From the NCBI GenBank assembly GCA_001770205.1, contig MEQL01000008.1, positions 1 to 57,390 on the forward strand: a DNA stretch of 57,390 bases, given 5' to 3'. Below are positions 18,143 to 26,796 of the stretch, piece by piece. Below the pieces are notes generated by a model. It was not told where the DNA came from. It made no database searches and worked only from the letters and a program-made list of their open reading frames with translations. Both the position numbers and the translations under genes were made by a program. The DNA is from Bdellovibrionales bacterium RIFOXYD12_FULL_39_22 (GTDB taxonomy: Bacteria; Bdellovibrionota; Bacteriovoracia; Bacteriovoracales; Bacteriovoracaceae). Position 1 is the first letter of the stretch, and each line of letters starts with the position of its first letter.

Positions 18143-18862
18143 TCACACTCCCGATAATTCTCGAATAACCACCGAGGCGGCGAACGCTCCAAACATTGGT
18201 GGCATGTAGGAAATCGTCCCTACGGTTGTTTTCTTATTACTTAATCCTTCTGTCTTAATAAATTTACTCTTATCTACCTCTTCCGCAGAAAAAATAGTAA
18301 GCACTCCCGAATCAATCTTTTGCTGTCGCAACATTTTGCGAACCTTCTGGGCCAGAGGACAGCGGTAGGTTTTAGAAATATCCACCACCTCAATTTTAGA
18401 GGGATCAAACTTACCTCCCGCCCCCATAGAACTAATTAATTTTATTCCTCGCTTCAAACATCCAGTGATCAATTGAACTTTAGGGGTAAGTGTGTCAATG
18501 GCATCAACAACATAATCATAGTGCCTCTCATCTAAAAGTTTATCCACCTCCTCATCTAGCAAATAGATTTTTTTGGCCATTATATCCAATTCTGGATTAA
18601 TATCCTTTAAGCGTTTGGCCAGAACCTCCACTTTGGCCTCTCCCGTGGTAGATTCTAGTGCAATTATCTGTCGATTCCGATTATCAATACTCACCACATC
18701 ACTGTCTACGATAGTAATGGTCCCAATTCCAGCGCGACAGATAAATTCCGCGGCCATTCCACCAACACCACCTACCCCCACAATAAGAACACTCTTATGC
18801 CTCAACGCCTGATAGCTCTCTTCGCCCAACAATATGGCCGTACGATCATACCACCTCACCAT
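18143..18862 (-). CDS. tcdA: tRNA threonylcarbamoyladenosine dehydratase (TcdA-like)
   Basis: A 239-residue ThiF/E1-superfamily protein. The ATP-binding GVGGVGG loop (about 30-36), the DSDVVSIDNRNRQ segment with the adenylation arginine, and DAIDTLTPK are all present, as is the family-typical SMGAGGKFDPSKI and the ISKTYRCPLA cysteine region. TcdA/CsdL cyclises t6A37 to ct6A in tRNAs. It is slightly shorter than the E. coli protein (about 268 residues). Its start overlaps the end of the TatD-like gene by 7 bp, indicating translational coupling. Confidence 0.85.
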   Translation of the reverse strand: MVRWYDRTAILLGEESYQALRHKSVLIVGVGGVGGMAAEFICRAGIGTITIVDSDVVSIDNRNRQIIALESTTGEAKVEVLAKRLKDINPELDIMAKKIYLLDEEVDKLLDERHYDYVVDAIDTLTPKVQLITGCLKRGIKLISSMGAGGKFDPSKIEVVDISKTYRCPLAQKVRKMLRQQKIDSGVLTIFSAEEVDKSKFIKTEGLSNKKTTVGTISYMPPMFGAFAASVVIRELSGV

Positions 18863-19602
18863 ATTATTTTCTCCTTTTTCCCTTTCTCTTCCATCTGAGC
18901 GCCAAAAACTCGTTTAAAATTAGAAAAAATGACCTCTTGCAACTCGTTTACAGAGATGGCCAAAATGGCCGCCGCTTGCCGATAAATCGCCTCAATGGAG
19001 TAACTTTCTTGCTCATCACTTTCCAAAAAAAGATAATCTAATGGCATGGCCGATAATGTTCGAGAGGCCGGCATGGCCAAATTAAAAAGGGATGCTCCAA
19101 AAGATAGGTAAATACCGGCCCGCCATAACTTCTCTCCCTCTTCAGCACTGGAATTAAATCCATGAATAATCCAAGCAGGTACCTCCGCAAAATTTCTTTT
19201 GTAGTATAAAATATCGGATAGTGCCCGCACCGCATGAATAATCACTGGCCGTTTATGCGCAATACTTAGCCTAAGTTGTTGCACAAAAATCTGTTTTTGC
19301 GTATCAACACTATGCTGATGTCGCTTTTGTCTATCTATTCCAATCTCTCCAATCGCCCAAATATGCCGCTGCTCCATAGCGCAGGCCACCTTATCTATCG
19401 CCTGTTCCACCTGATTATCTTTGGCCAATCTTGCTACTTCCCACGGATGTATTCCCAGCGAATAGCGATCCTGGCCTTCTTGCCCCAAATTATATTCCCC
19501 TTCCAACTTTAAATTAACCAAACGAAAAGTACTCATATCCGTCGGAAGGCCCGGATGATGAGAGTGAATGTTTATAAAGGCCGTAGGCCCAATTGCTTCC
19601 AT
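18856..19602 (-). CDS. TatD-family metal-dependent hydrolase
   Basis: A 248-residue TIM-barrel hydrolase. Metal ligands typical of TatD are visible in order: HSH near the N-terminus (NIHSHHPG), GEIGID (Glu), IIHAVRA (His), IIHGFN (His) and the acidic ESDEQES motif in place of the usual ETD. Family members are 3'-5' exonucleases/DNases or related phosphodiesterases. It overlaps tcdA by 7 bp. Slightly divergent at the final aspartate motif, so the substrate is uncertain. Confidence 0.8.
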   Translation of the reverse strand: MEAIGPTAFINIHSHHPGLPTDMSTFRLVNLKLEGEYNLGQEGQDRYSLGIHPWEVARLAKDNQVEQAIDKVACAMEQRHIWAIGEIGIDRQKRHQHSVDTQKQIFVQQLRLSIAHKRPVIIHAVRALSDILYYKRNFAEVPAWIIHGFNSSAEEGEKLWRAGIYLSFGASLFNLAMPASRTLSAMPLDYLFLESDEQESYSIEAIYRQAAAILAISVNELQEVIFSNFKRVFGAQMEEKGKKEKIIW

Positions 19603-19690
19603 ATTGAGTTACTACTCTACCTTTGATCTAAAAAAATGTAGACCTATTTTTTATGTTTTGTTTTTACCAAATTTAATATACAAAATAGTA

Positions 19691-21754
19691 ATGAAAATAG
19701 CATTCACCTACAATCTCAAAACAGACAATTCCGAAGATCAGGCAGAATTTGACACCAAACAGACCGTTGATGCTCTAAGCGAAGCGATGAGCAATCTCGG
19801 CCACCAAGTGGAACATGTCGAAGTAAGCGGCCCTCCATCACAAGTAATGGCAAAACTGGAATCTCTCAATCCCGATTTAGTTTTTAATACCGCAGAAGGA
19901 AAATATGGCCGCTATCGAGAGGCCTTTTATCCTGGGCTTTTTGAACAATTAGGCCTTCCCTTCACTGGCTCAGATGCCTACCTCTGTAATCTAACTTTGG
20001 ATAAAGATCTGACTAAAAAGGTAGTGGCCGAACTTGGAGTCCCTGTTCCAACTTCTCAACAAGTTACTAGAATAGGCCAACTCAATGAAAAAAATATTCG
20101 CTTCCCTGTTATTCTAAAACCAAATTTTGAAGGAAGCTCTAAAGGTATCACCCAGGAATCTATCGCCGAAAATCTCGACGAGCTCAAAGAGAAGCTAAAA
20201 GTAACTTTAAAAAAATATCCCGCAGGTATTTTAGTTGAAGAGTTTGTTGTTGGTAAGGATATAACAATTGGTTTTGTTAACGGTATTAATAATGATAACA
20301 AAGGTGTTTTAGTTCCTACCGAATATCATTTTGCTGCTGAGTATAGTGCTGGTAAAAAGTATCAAATCTACGACTACCATCTAAAAAACAGCGAAGCTGA
20401 TAAGGTGTCGTTGCGAACTCCCGCCGAACTAGACCCTAAAACCACTCAAGAGCTAATCAAATATGCTCAAAAAATATTCACGCAACTAGATATTAAAGAC
20501 ATTGGCCGCGTGGATTTTCGAGTCACCCCGGATAATCGCATCTACTTTATTGAAATTAACGCTCTTCCCAGCCTAGAACCGGGGGCCGGCATCTACCAAG
20601 CAGCGGCCCTTTTTGGCCATACTAAAATCGAAGATGTTTTAGATGCCATCATCAATAGCGCCTCTAAAAGATTTAATATTCGGCCGCAAAAATCTTTGAA
20701 GAAAAATTTAAAAAAACTACGAATTGGTTTTTCTTACAATGAAAAACGCATCATCCCCCAAAGCAATCCGCTTACAGACATTGAGGCCGAATATGATGCT
20801 CCAAAAACACTTGATGCTATCCGCTCTGCCATTGCTTCTTATGGCCATGAAGTGGTAGATCTTGAAGCAACTCCCGAGCTACCCGCCAAATTGATTAGTG
20901 CCAATATCGATCTCGTTTTTAACATCGCCGAAGGGATCAAGGGACGCTACCGTGAATCCCAAGTACCTGCACTGCTAGATTTAATGGGAATTGAATACAC
21001 CGGTTCCGATGCCTCGACCATGGCACTTACTTTAGATAAAGGATTGGCCAAACGCATAGTCCGCGAAGCTGGAGTTAAGACTCCCAATTTTTTACTCTTC
21101 ATAACTGGTAAAGAGCCACTTCCTAAAGATTTTAAATTCCCGGTAGTAATTAAACCCGTCGCAGAAGGTAGCTCCAAAGGTTTAAATGACAAAAGTGTAG
21201 TGCATAATGAAAAAGATTTAAGAGAAGAGGCCTCGGCCATCATCGCTCGCTATAAGCAAGGGGCCTTGGCCGAAGAATATCTGCCAGGAAGAGAGTTTAC
21301 CGTCGCAGTAATTGGTGAAAAAAGGCCACAGATATTACCTCCGATGGAGATTGTTTTTACTCCCGAAGCTGGAAACTTTCCTATTTATTCTTACCACCAT
21401 AAACTGGATGTAAATAGCGAAGTAAAATATGATGTTCCGGCCAAAATCGACGAAAAACTACGCAATCAATTAGAGCAAAATGCTCGCAAGGTTTTTAATA
21501 TTTTAGATTGCCGAGATATTGCGCGTATAGATTTTCGTCTAGATGCCGAAGGCAATGTTAATTTTGTTGAATGCAATCCGCTGCCTGGACTAACGCCTGG
21601 CTGGTCGGATTTATGTCTGATTGCCGAATCAACTGGAATGACCTATCGCGAATTAATTGGAGAGATTATTGCTCCGGCCATTCGTCGCTATAAGCAAAAA
21701 ATGAAAACACTCTTACACAAAGACAAAAACGATGCCCAACAGTCTGTTGAATAA
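19691..21754 (+). CDS. Tandem double ATP-grasp ligase (two Ddl-like units fused)
   Basis: I start at the ATG at 19691 (687 residues), where the protein aligns with its own second half; an upstream in-frame ATG at 19568 would run antisense into the TatD-like gene. The protein is an internal duplication. Units 1 (about 1-340) and 2 (about 350-675) each begin with MKIAFTYN/LRIGFSYN, share NTAEGKYGRYRE/NIAEGIKGRYRE, the ATP-binding KPxxEGSSKG loop, and end with EINALPSLEPG/ECNPLPGLTPG, the equivalent of the D-Ala-D-Ala ligase metal and product site. Both active sites look complete. Such enzymes make amide bonds between amino acids; two fused units could build a tripeptide or use two substrates. 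It overlaps the S58 peptidase gene by 23 bp. Confidence 0.82.
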   Translation: MKIAFTYNLKTDNSEDQAEFDTKQTVDALSEAMSNLGHQVEHVEVSGPPSQVMAKLESLNPDLVFNTAEGKYGRYREAFYPGLFEQLGLPFTGSDAYLCNLTLDKDLTKKVVAELGVPVPTSQQVTRIGQLNEKNIRFPVILKPNFEGSSKGITQESIAENLDELKEKLKVTLKKYPAGILVEEFVVGKDITIGFVNGINNDNKGVLVPTEYHFAAEYSAGKKYQIYDYHLKNSEADKVSLRTPAELDPKTTQELIKYAQKIFTQLDIKDIGRVDFRVTPDNRIYFIEINALPSLEPGAGIYQAAALFGHTKIEDVLDAIINSASKRFNIRPQKSLKKNLKKLRIGFSYNEKRIIPQSNPLTDIEAEYDAPKTLDAIRSAIASYGHEVVDLEATPELPAKLISANIDLVFNIAEGIKGRYRESQVPALLDLMGIEYTGSDASTMALTLDKGLAKRIVREAGVKTPNFLLFITGKEPLPKDFKFPVVIKPVAEGSSKGLNDKSVVHNEKDLREEASAIIARYKQGALAEEYLPGREFTVAVIGEKRPQILPPMEIVFTPEAGNFPIYSYHHKLDVNSEVKYDVPAKIDEKLRNQLEQNARKVFNILDCRDIARIDFRLDAEGNVNFVECNPLPGLTPGWSDLCLIAESTGMTYRELIGEIIAPAIRRYKQKMKTLLHKDKNDAQQSVE

Positions 21755-22865
21755 AAAAAATCGCGCACGTAACTTAGGAATTAAAATTGGCCGCTATCCT
21801 ACTGGTAAGTACAATGCCATCACCGATATAAAAGGGGTTCGGGTTGGACATACCACCATAATTCAAGGCGCCCACAGTGAAGGATCAACGGAAAAAACAA
21901 TTCGCACTGGTGTCACTGCCATTTTACCTAGCGACGATGAAGTTTTTAATGAGAGTGTATCCGCCGGCGCTTTCATTTTAAATGGTGCCGGAGAAGTCTC
22001 AGGCCTTACACAAGTACAAGAATGGGATTTAATCGAAACACCTATTTTACTTACAAACACTCTCTCGGTAGGAACCTGCTCTGACGCCGCCGTTCAATAC
22101 ATGATGCAAAGATATCCAGGAATTGGCAGCATCCAAGACGTAGTTATTCCGCTAGTGGGCGAATGTGATGACTCTTGGCTAAATGATATTGCGGGCCAAC
22201 ATGTGCAAGTAGAACATGTCTATCAAGCAATTGATAGCGCCCAGGGCGGCCCCGTTTTAGAAGGTTGCGTTGGCGGCGGAACTGGCATGATTACTTGTGA
22301 CTTCAAGGCCGGTATCGGAACTTCCTCTCGCCGCCTTCCTCAGAGTGATGGCGGTTATACGGTTGGGGTTTTAGTCATGAGCAATTTTGGGCAAATTGAA
22401 AATTTACTAATTAAAGGAATTCCCGTTGGAGAAATTCTGGCCAAGGATTATTCACATTTAAGTAAACGTCGAGACAATTATGGAAGTATCATTGCCGTAG
22501 TTGCCACCGATGCGCCACTAATGGGCCATCAGCTTGATCGTTTGGCCAAGCGTGCGGCCTTAGGAATCGGCCGCTGTGGCTCATTTGCTGCACATGGTTC
22601 AGGCGAAATTATTTTGGCCTTCTCCACCGGAAATAAAGTTCAACGCAATACCAACAAAATGTTTTATAAGATGAAAATTCTGCTTAATAAACGCATGGAT
22701 CCTCTTTATGAAGCAGTCATTGAGGCCACCGAAGAGGCCATCGTCAACTCACTTTTTATGGCCGAAGATATGGAAGGTATTGGCGGCCACTTTGCCCCCG
22801 CCCTGCCGGCCAATAAAGTTCGCGATATTATGCTATCCTATGAAAATATGAAAAAGTCTTTATAA
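21732..22865 (+). CDS. S58 (P1) family aminopeptidase, DmpA/BapA type
   Basis: A 377-residue Ntn-type peptidase precursor. Diagnostic stretches are GVRVGHTT near the N-terminus, NGAGEVSG, EGCVGGGTGM (about 178-186) and GSIIAVVATDAPL. In that last stretch Gly251-Ser252 is the predicted autocleavage point that exposes Ser252 as the beta-subunit nucleophile. No signal peptide, so cytoplasmic. Family members release N-terminal beta-amino acids or D-amino acids/amides. It starts inside the 3' end of the double ATP-grasp gene (23-bp overlap), so the two are coexpressed, suggesting a synthetase and hydrolase acting on the same unusual peptide. Confidence 0.88.
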   Translation: MPNSLLNKKNRARNLGIKIGRYPTGKYNAITDIKGVRVGHTTIIQGAHSEGSTEKTIRTGVTAILPSDDEVFNESVSAGAFILNGAGEVSGLTQVQEWDLIETPILLTNTLSVGTCSDAAVQYMMQRYPGIGSIQDVVIPLVGECDDSWLNDIAGQHVQVEHVYQAIDSAQGGPVLEGCVGGGTGMITCDFKAGIGTSSRRLPQSDGGYTVGVLVMSNFGQIENLLIKGIPVGEILAKDYSHLSKRRDNYGSIIAVVATDAPLMGHQLDRLAKRAALGIGRCGSFAAHGSGEIILAFSTGNKVQRNTNKMFYKMKILLNKRMDPLYEAVIEATEEAIVNSLFMAEDMEGIGGHFAPALPANKVRDIMLSYENMKKSL

Positions 22866-22915
22866 ACAAACTACTGTGCTAGCGTGGTAGTGCGTTACTT
22901 TAACCTCGGCCAACT

Positions 22916-25900
22916 TCAATCATCGATCCACAACATAATATTTTTTGAATATATAATTGCTCCCCGATCTACTACTGCTTGCGAGGTTAAATCACTCATA
23001 AAGCTATGCGTGATAAGACTTGGCGTTTCTTCTGTAAGAAAATAAGAATCGGTAATAAGCGAAGCATTTTTCTGGCCGGCCAAACAATCCGTCATGTGCA
23101 CCAACTGCGTAAAGTATAGACGATCGGAAACATTGCTAACTATTGCTAAATTACTAAGCCTCTCTGTCTGCCCTAATATCTGAGAAGATAAAATGGGATT
23201 AATACCTTCACTTTTTCTATCATAGGCGACCTCTTTTGTGCGATCAAAATCAGCGATATAAAAATGCTCACTATCTCCTTTTTTTACATAGCCCATCAAA
23301 TCACCATAATTACCCAAAACATCAACTCCAGCATTATTAAAGTAGTCAATTTTTCCATTTTTAAACCTTATGGCAAATTCATCGTTACTGCTATATTCCT
23401 CTCTATCAAAACAACTTAGATATTTTTCTCTCGGGCCAGTATATATTCGCCAAAACGTATTACAAGAGAGAAACTCCTCAAAAACAAGCTCTTCTTCCGA
23501 AGAAATTTTCAAAACCTTATTAGCAACGGTCTCCTCATTAATAGGATACACTATTGTTAAAATTTGTTCATTTGGCCAAAAGTCTGTAATGGTGGCCGTC
23601 GATAAGTTTGCAAGCGGATATGACATATTCCCCTTTATTTTTTCCACCGCTAAAATAGATGGGCCATCATTACCTGATAAATTGAAAAGATAGTGATGGG
23701 AAAAATTTAAAAGATCCTGCGCAAAATCTCTAACTATAAAGTTCACAGGTGTTACCACAATCTCTTTACCCTTAAACTCAATCAGCAATTCTTTGGCCAT
23801 ATCATCATTTCGCACTATCCAAAACAGATCCTCATTCACTTTATTTTTTAAGGCCTTTGTTAGTTTGGTAGCATTAAGTGTTTGCACCCATGAGAGCGTA
23901 CAATCTCTCTTGCTCTCTTCACAATTTATAAAAAAGATATCAATGGATGGATTTATCTCATCTGGGCCACTACGCAATACTAGATTCTCTTTCGTGGCCC
24001 ACGAGATCTCAACTCCGTCCCCCATTTTTCCCAGCGGCCTCCACTGCATCTCTTGATAGTGCATGTAATAAAGATCCTGAGTTTGTCCATCACTTATCCC
24101 TAAAACAAAAGGAGAATCCCGGCGATAAAGAAGTCTCGTCACTCCAGTTGGATTGGCCACTTCGCTCCCATCCTCCAGATTAACAAAAGTTTTTTGCTGG
24201 ATAATTGCAAATTTATATTTACTTATAAAAACATCTAGTCCAGTTCCGAAATTTAGTGATAAAACCGCATGGGAAAATTTTTTCGCATGCTCTCCCCAGC
24301 GTTGATTAAGCGGTGAGCGTGGATCAGAAACGAACCATACTGAACTATTTAGAATTTCCCAAAGATTGCCCTTTGGTGTAGAAATGGCCTCCAGTGAATT
24401 TTTTAGCTCCAGACACTTCTGGCCTCGCTCTTTTGCACACACACCACTAACATAAGAAAAACTTTTGGCAATTTTTCTATCCGCCACAAAAGTGTTATAT
24501 TTCATCCAAGCAGCATCACCTACTCGACAAGCGGTGCGCAGACAGGCCCCCTCTCGTTGCATAGAAGAAATCAACTCTGTACGTTCTTTTAAGGCACTTT
24601 GTGATTGCTCATTGATATTTTCAACTACGTCCGAGACTCGCAAGGCCCAGCGCTGTCCAACACTAACACGAGGATCGGAGGAAAAAAGCCCTGCGGTCCA
24701 AATGGCCATAATTTCTTCTAATGACTTTTTCACTCCATCAACTACTATATAGTTGTTAGCAAAAAATTCATTAACCAAAGAAGAAAATCCCAGAGAATAG
24801 GCAAGGTTATAAACGGCTGTATAGCGCTGTCCAATTTGTGCATCTCTACTGGGAGTACTATGCCCTTCCCAATTAGCAGAACCAGGAGAACACTCCTCTC
24901 TCTGGCATAATTCAAACCCTTCCTGCACAATTTGCACCCGTGATTCTAAAGCTGCCTTCAATGCCTCGGCCCCCTTTCTAACAGCAACTTCCGGCCGAAA
25001 ACTGGGAACAATAACTTTATAAATGGCAATGGCAAAATTTTCTTCATCTCCCATAAAATCTGGATCATATTGTTCTAGAGAGTAATACGGCATAGTATTG
25101 GACTGCTTCAAACTAATGCGTCCACTGCTCTTCTCTGGCCAGCGAAATTGCAGCAGGCCGCCTTCTTTAGGTTCTTTAATTTGCTCCTCATCAAGAAAAC
25201 CTTCAACGTATAACGCTCGTATCATTCGCGGGGTAGTAGAAGAGTAAAGTTGAATGGGGATTTCGCTGCCATCAGAATCTTCTCCATATAGCCTGCCCAC
25301 CACTCTGGTATGGCCTGATTTTCCATGAATACGCAGATGGAAAATTCCTGGAATAATTGATTCAAAAGAGATTTTCAAGGGAAAGGCATCACCCAAAACA
25401 GTGTGAGTATAAGTATTGTCCAAAATGTAATCAAGAGCATTTAAAAAAAGCTGATCTTTATACCAGAGAGTATCTCTTCGCAAATTAGACCAAGACTGCT
25501 TGAAAGATTCATTCGAAAAAAGAACTTCCGATCCTCCCAAAGTATTTGCCGCCGGCAGGCCATTTATACGCGCAAAAATCCAGCGCAAAGATACCGCAGC
25601 ATCGGCACAATCGGTTTTAATATTATATTTTTTGAAAAAATCAGAATCTAAGTTGGCCACTATCCATTCTGAAAATTTTGTTTCCCACTCAATATTCCAG
25701 TTATTAGTAATCTCCCATAATTTAACACCTTTTAATTCGGTATAAACCTGATCGGCCAAACGAATTGGGCGCCTTTTAGCACTAAAATAAAGGTAATTGG
25801 TGTTGATGTAGTCTAGGGCCTGTGTCTTATCCGCAAACTCTTTAGAAAAAATTCGCTCCTGCAACTGGCCATTTTTTTGTTCAAAGATCTCTACTCTCCA

Positions 25901-26041
25901 TTGGCCTTCTTCCAAATATGCTACCAAATATTGTTTTGACTCTGCTCCATAATAATAACGTTTAATCAATGTTTCAGAAGAATCACTGCCAAAAAGTGAT
26001 AGATTTAAGGTAAAAAATAACAGAAAAAAGAAAAACTTCAT
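22916..26041 (-). CDS. Very large exported protein with possible Cys-His centre
   Basis: A 1041-residue protein with a signal peptide (MKFFFFLLFFTLNLSLFG). Residues about 140-250 contain TDCADAAVSLRWIF (Cys145) and, 99 residues later, KSGHTRVVGRLYG (His244), a spacing and order that resemble papain-like or transglutaminase-like cysteine hydrolases. The middle (about 340-610) has several similar stretches around paired cysteines (CQREECSPGSANWEG, CLRTACRVGDAAWMK, CAKERGQKCLE), a repeated helical unit. The C-terminal 400 residues look beta-rich, like a propeller. I recognise no named family. Its ribosome site is buried in a hairpin (26044-26074). Confidence 0.75.
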   Translation of the reverse strand: MKFFFFLLFFTLNLSLFGSDSSETLIKRYYYGAESKQYLVAYLEEGQWRVEIFEQKNGQLQERIFSKEFADKTQALDYINTNYLYFSAKRRPIRLADQVYTELKGVKLWEITNNWNIEWETKFSEWIVANLDSDFFKKYNIKTDCADAAVSLRWIFARINGLPAANTLGGSEVLFSNESFKQSWSNLRRDTLWYKDQLFLNALDYILDNTYTHTVLGDAFPLKISFESIIPGIFHLRIHGKSGHTRVVGRLYGEDSDGSEIPIQLYSSTTPRMIRALYVEGFLDEEQIKEPKEGGLLQFRWPEKSSGRISLKQSNTMPYYSLEQYDPDFMGDEENFAIAIYKVIVPSFRPEVAVRKGAEALKAALESRVQIVQEGFELCQREECSPGSANWEGHSTPSRDAQIGQRYTAVYNLAYSLGFSSLVNEFFANNYIVVDGVKKSLEEIMAIWTAGLFSSDPRVSVGQRWALRVSDVVENINEQSQSALKERTELISSMQREGACLRTACRVGDAAWMKYNTFVADRKIAKSFSYVSGVCAKERGQKCLELKNSLEAISTPKGNLWEILNSSVWFVSDPRSPLNQRWGEHAKKFSHAVLSLNFGTGLDVFISKYKFAIIQQKTFVNLEDGSEVANPTGVTRLLYRRDSPFVLGISDGQTQDLYYMHYQEMQWRPLGKMGDGVEISWATKENLVLRSGPDEINPSIDIFFINCEESKRDCTLSWVQTLNATKLTKALKNKVNEDLFWIVRNDDMAKELLIEFKGKEIVVTPVNFIVRDFAQDLLNFSHHYLFNLSGNDGPSILAVEKIKGNMSYPLANLSTATITDFWPNEQILTIVYPINEETVANKVLKISSEEELVFEEFLSCNTFWRIYTGPREKYLSCFDREEYSSNDEFAIRFKNGKIDYFNNAGVDVLGNYGDLMGYVKKGDSEHFYIADFDRTKEVAYDRKSEGINPILSSQILGQTERLSNLAIVSNVSDRLYFTQLVHMTDCLAGQKNASLITDSYFLTEETPSLITHSFMSDLTSQAVVDRGAIIYSKNIMLWIDD

Positions 26042-26043
26042 AA

Positions 26044-26074
26044 AATCCCCCTACAGATTTATTGTAGAGGGATT
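26044..26074 (-). promoter_or_regulatory. Hairpin sequestering the ribosome-binding site
   Basis: Read on the minus strand, a 12-bp stem (arms 26063-26074 and 26044-26055, one G-U pair, 7-nt loop) ends 2 nt before the ATG at 26041. Its 3' arm contains the run GGGGGA that is the only good Shine-Dalgarno sequence for the 1041-residue protein, 5 nt from the start codon. Folding would block translation. An alternative reading is an attenuator or terminator for the upstream gene, since TTTT follows the last paired G's, although the run is very short. Confidence 0.55.
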
Positions 26075-26126
26075 ATGCTTTATAATGATTCCCGTGTAAA
26101 TAGCATCTTAGGCAAAAAACCTTAAG

Positions 26127-26651
26127 CTATTGGCAATTTCTAAAAATATAATCACCAAGATATTTCTCACCAACATAGACAGTGCCACCATCACAATGAG
26201 AACCATAGCGGCCAGTCATCTCTCCATTTCTACAGGTTGTTAGATTTTTCACCTTATATATGAAGCGCAAATCACTACCATTAAATTCCATCGACACCTC
26301 ATAGATTCCGCCAATATACTCCCCGGAAGAAAGCTGGCGATAACCATCAGTTTTCCAATTTGGATTGCGCAAATCATAGATGGAATTAACCGGTTGCTCG
26401 TTCCCCATATGAAAAACTAAATTGCCAGAATAAACCCGATAAGGCGCTTTTAAATTATTCCTTAGGTAATTAACTACGTTACGATCATGCACAACCAACT
26501 GAACTATTTCTGGCCGTTCGATATTGCGATCCACCACCGCCAATCCATTATCACAACTTAGAATTTTTTCCCATCGATCATTGTCCCACCATTCCGCAGA
26601 AGCAATTGATGCAAATATTGCTAGTAAAAGAAAAATTATCATTTTGTTCAT
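26127..26651 (-). CDS. Small exported protein, unknown function
   Basis: A 174-residue protein with a clear Sec signal peptide (cleavage probably after IASA, near residue 19) and a strong GGAGGAA ribosome site. The mature part is rich in Trp, Tyr, Asn and Gly and contains four cysteines (CDNG, TCRNG, HCDGG, final NC) that could form two disulphides. It lies 85 bp upstream of the 1041-residue exported protein on the same strand. No family recognised. Confidence 0.7.
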   Translation of the reverse strand: MNKMIIFLLLAIFASIASAEWWDNDRWEKILSCDNGLAVVDRNIERPEIVQLVVHDRNVVNYLRNNLKAPYRVYSGNLVFHMGNEQPVNSIYDLRNPNWKTDGYRQLSSGEYIGGIYEVSMEFNGSDLRFIYKVKNLTTCRNGEMTGRYGSHCDGGTVYVGEKYLGDYIFRNCQ

Positions 26652-26796
26652 AGATTCCTCCGGTTAAAAACAATTGAGATACTATAAAAAACAGATTCAA
26701 ATTAGTAGGAACCTATCACAACTCTGTATGCCCGGAAATTTAATTAGCCGAAATTGTAAAAAAGTAAGAGTGTTACCGAAAATAGAAAACTCTGCA

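Noticed and set aside
19568..19690. A 41-codon upstream extension of the double ATP-grasp protein.
   Set aside because: It runs opposite to the start of the TatD-like gene and lies outside the region that aligns with the second ligase unit.
22870..22892. ACTAC... GTAGT inverted repeat between the convergent S58 and 1041-residue protein genes as a terminator.
   Set aside because: Only 5 bp, large loop and no T-run on either side.
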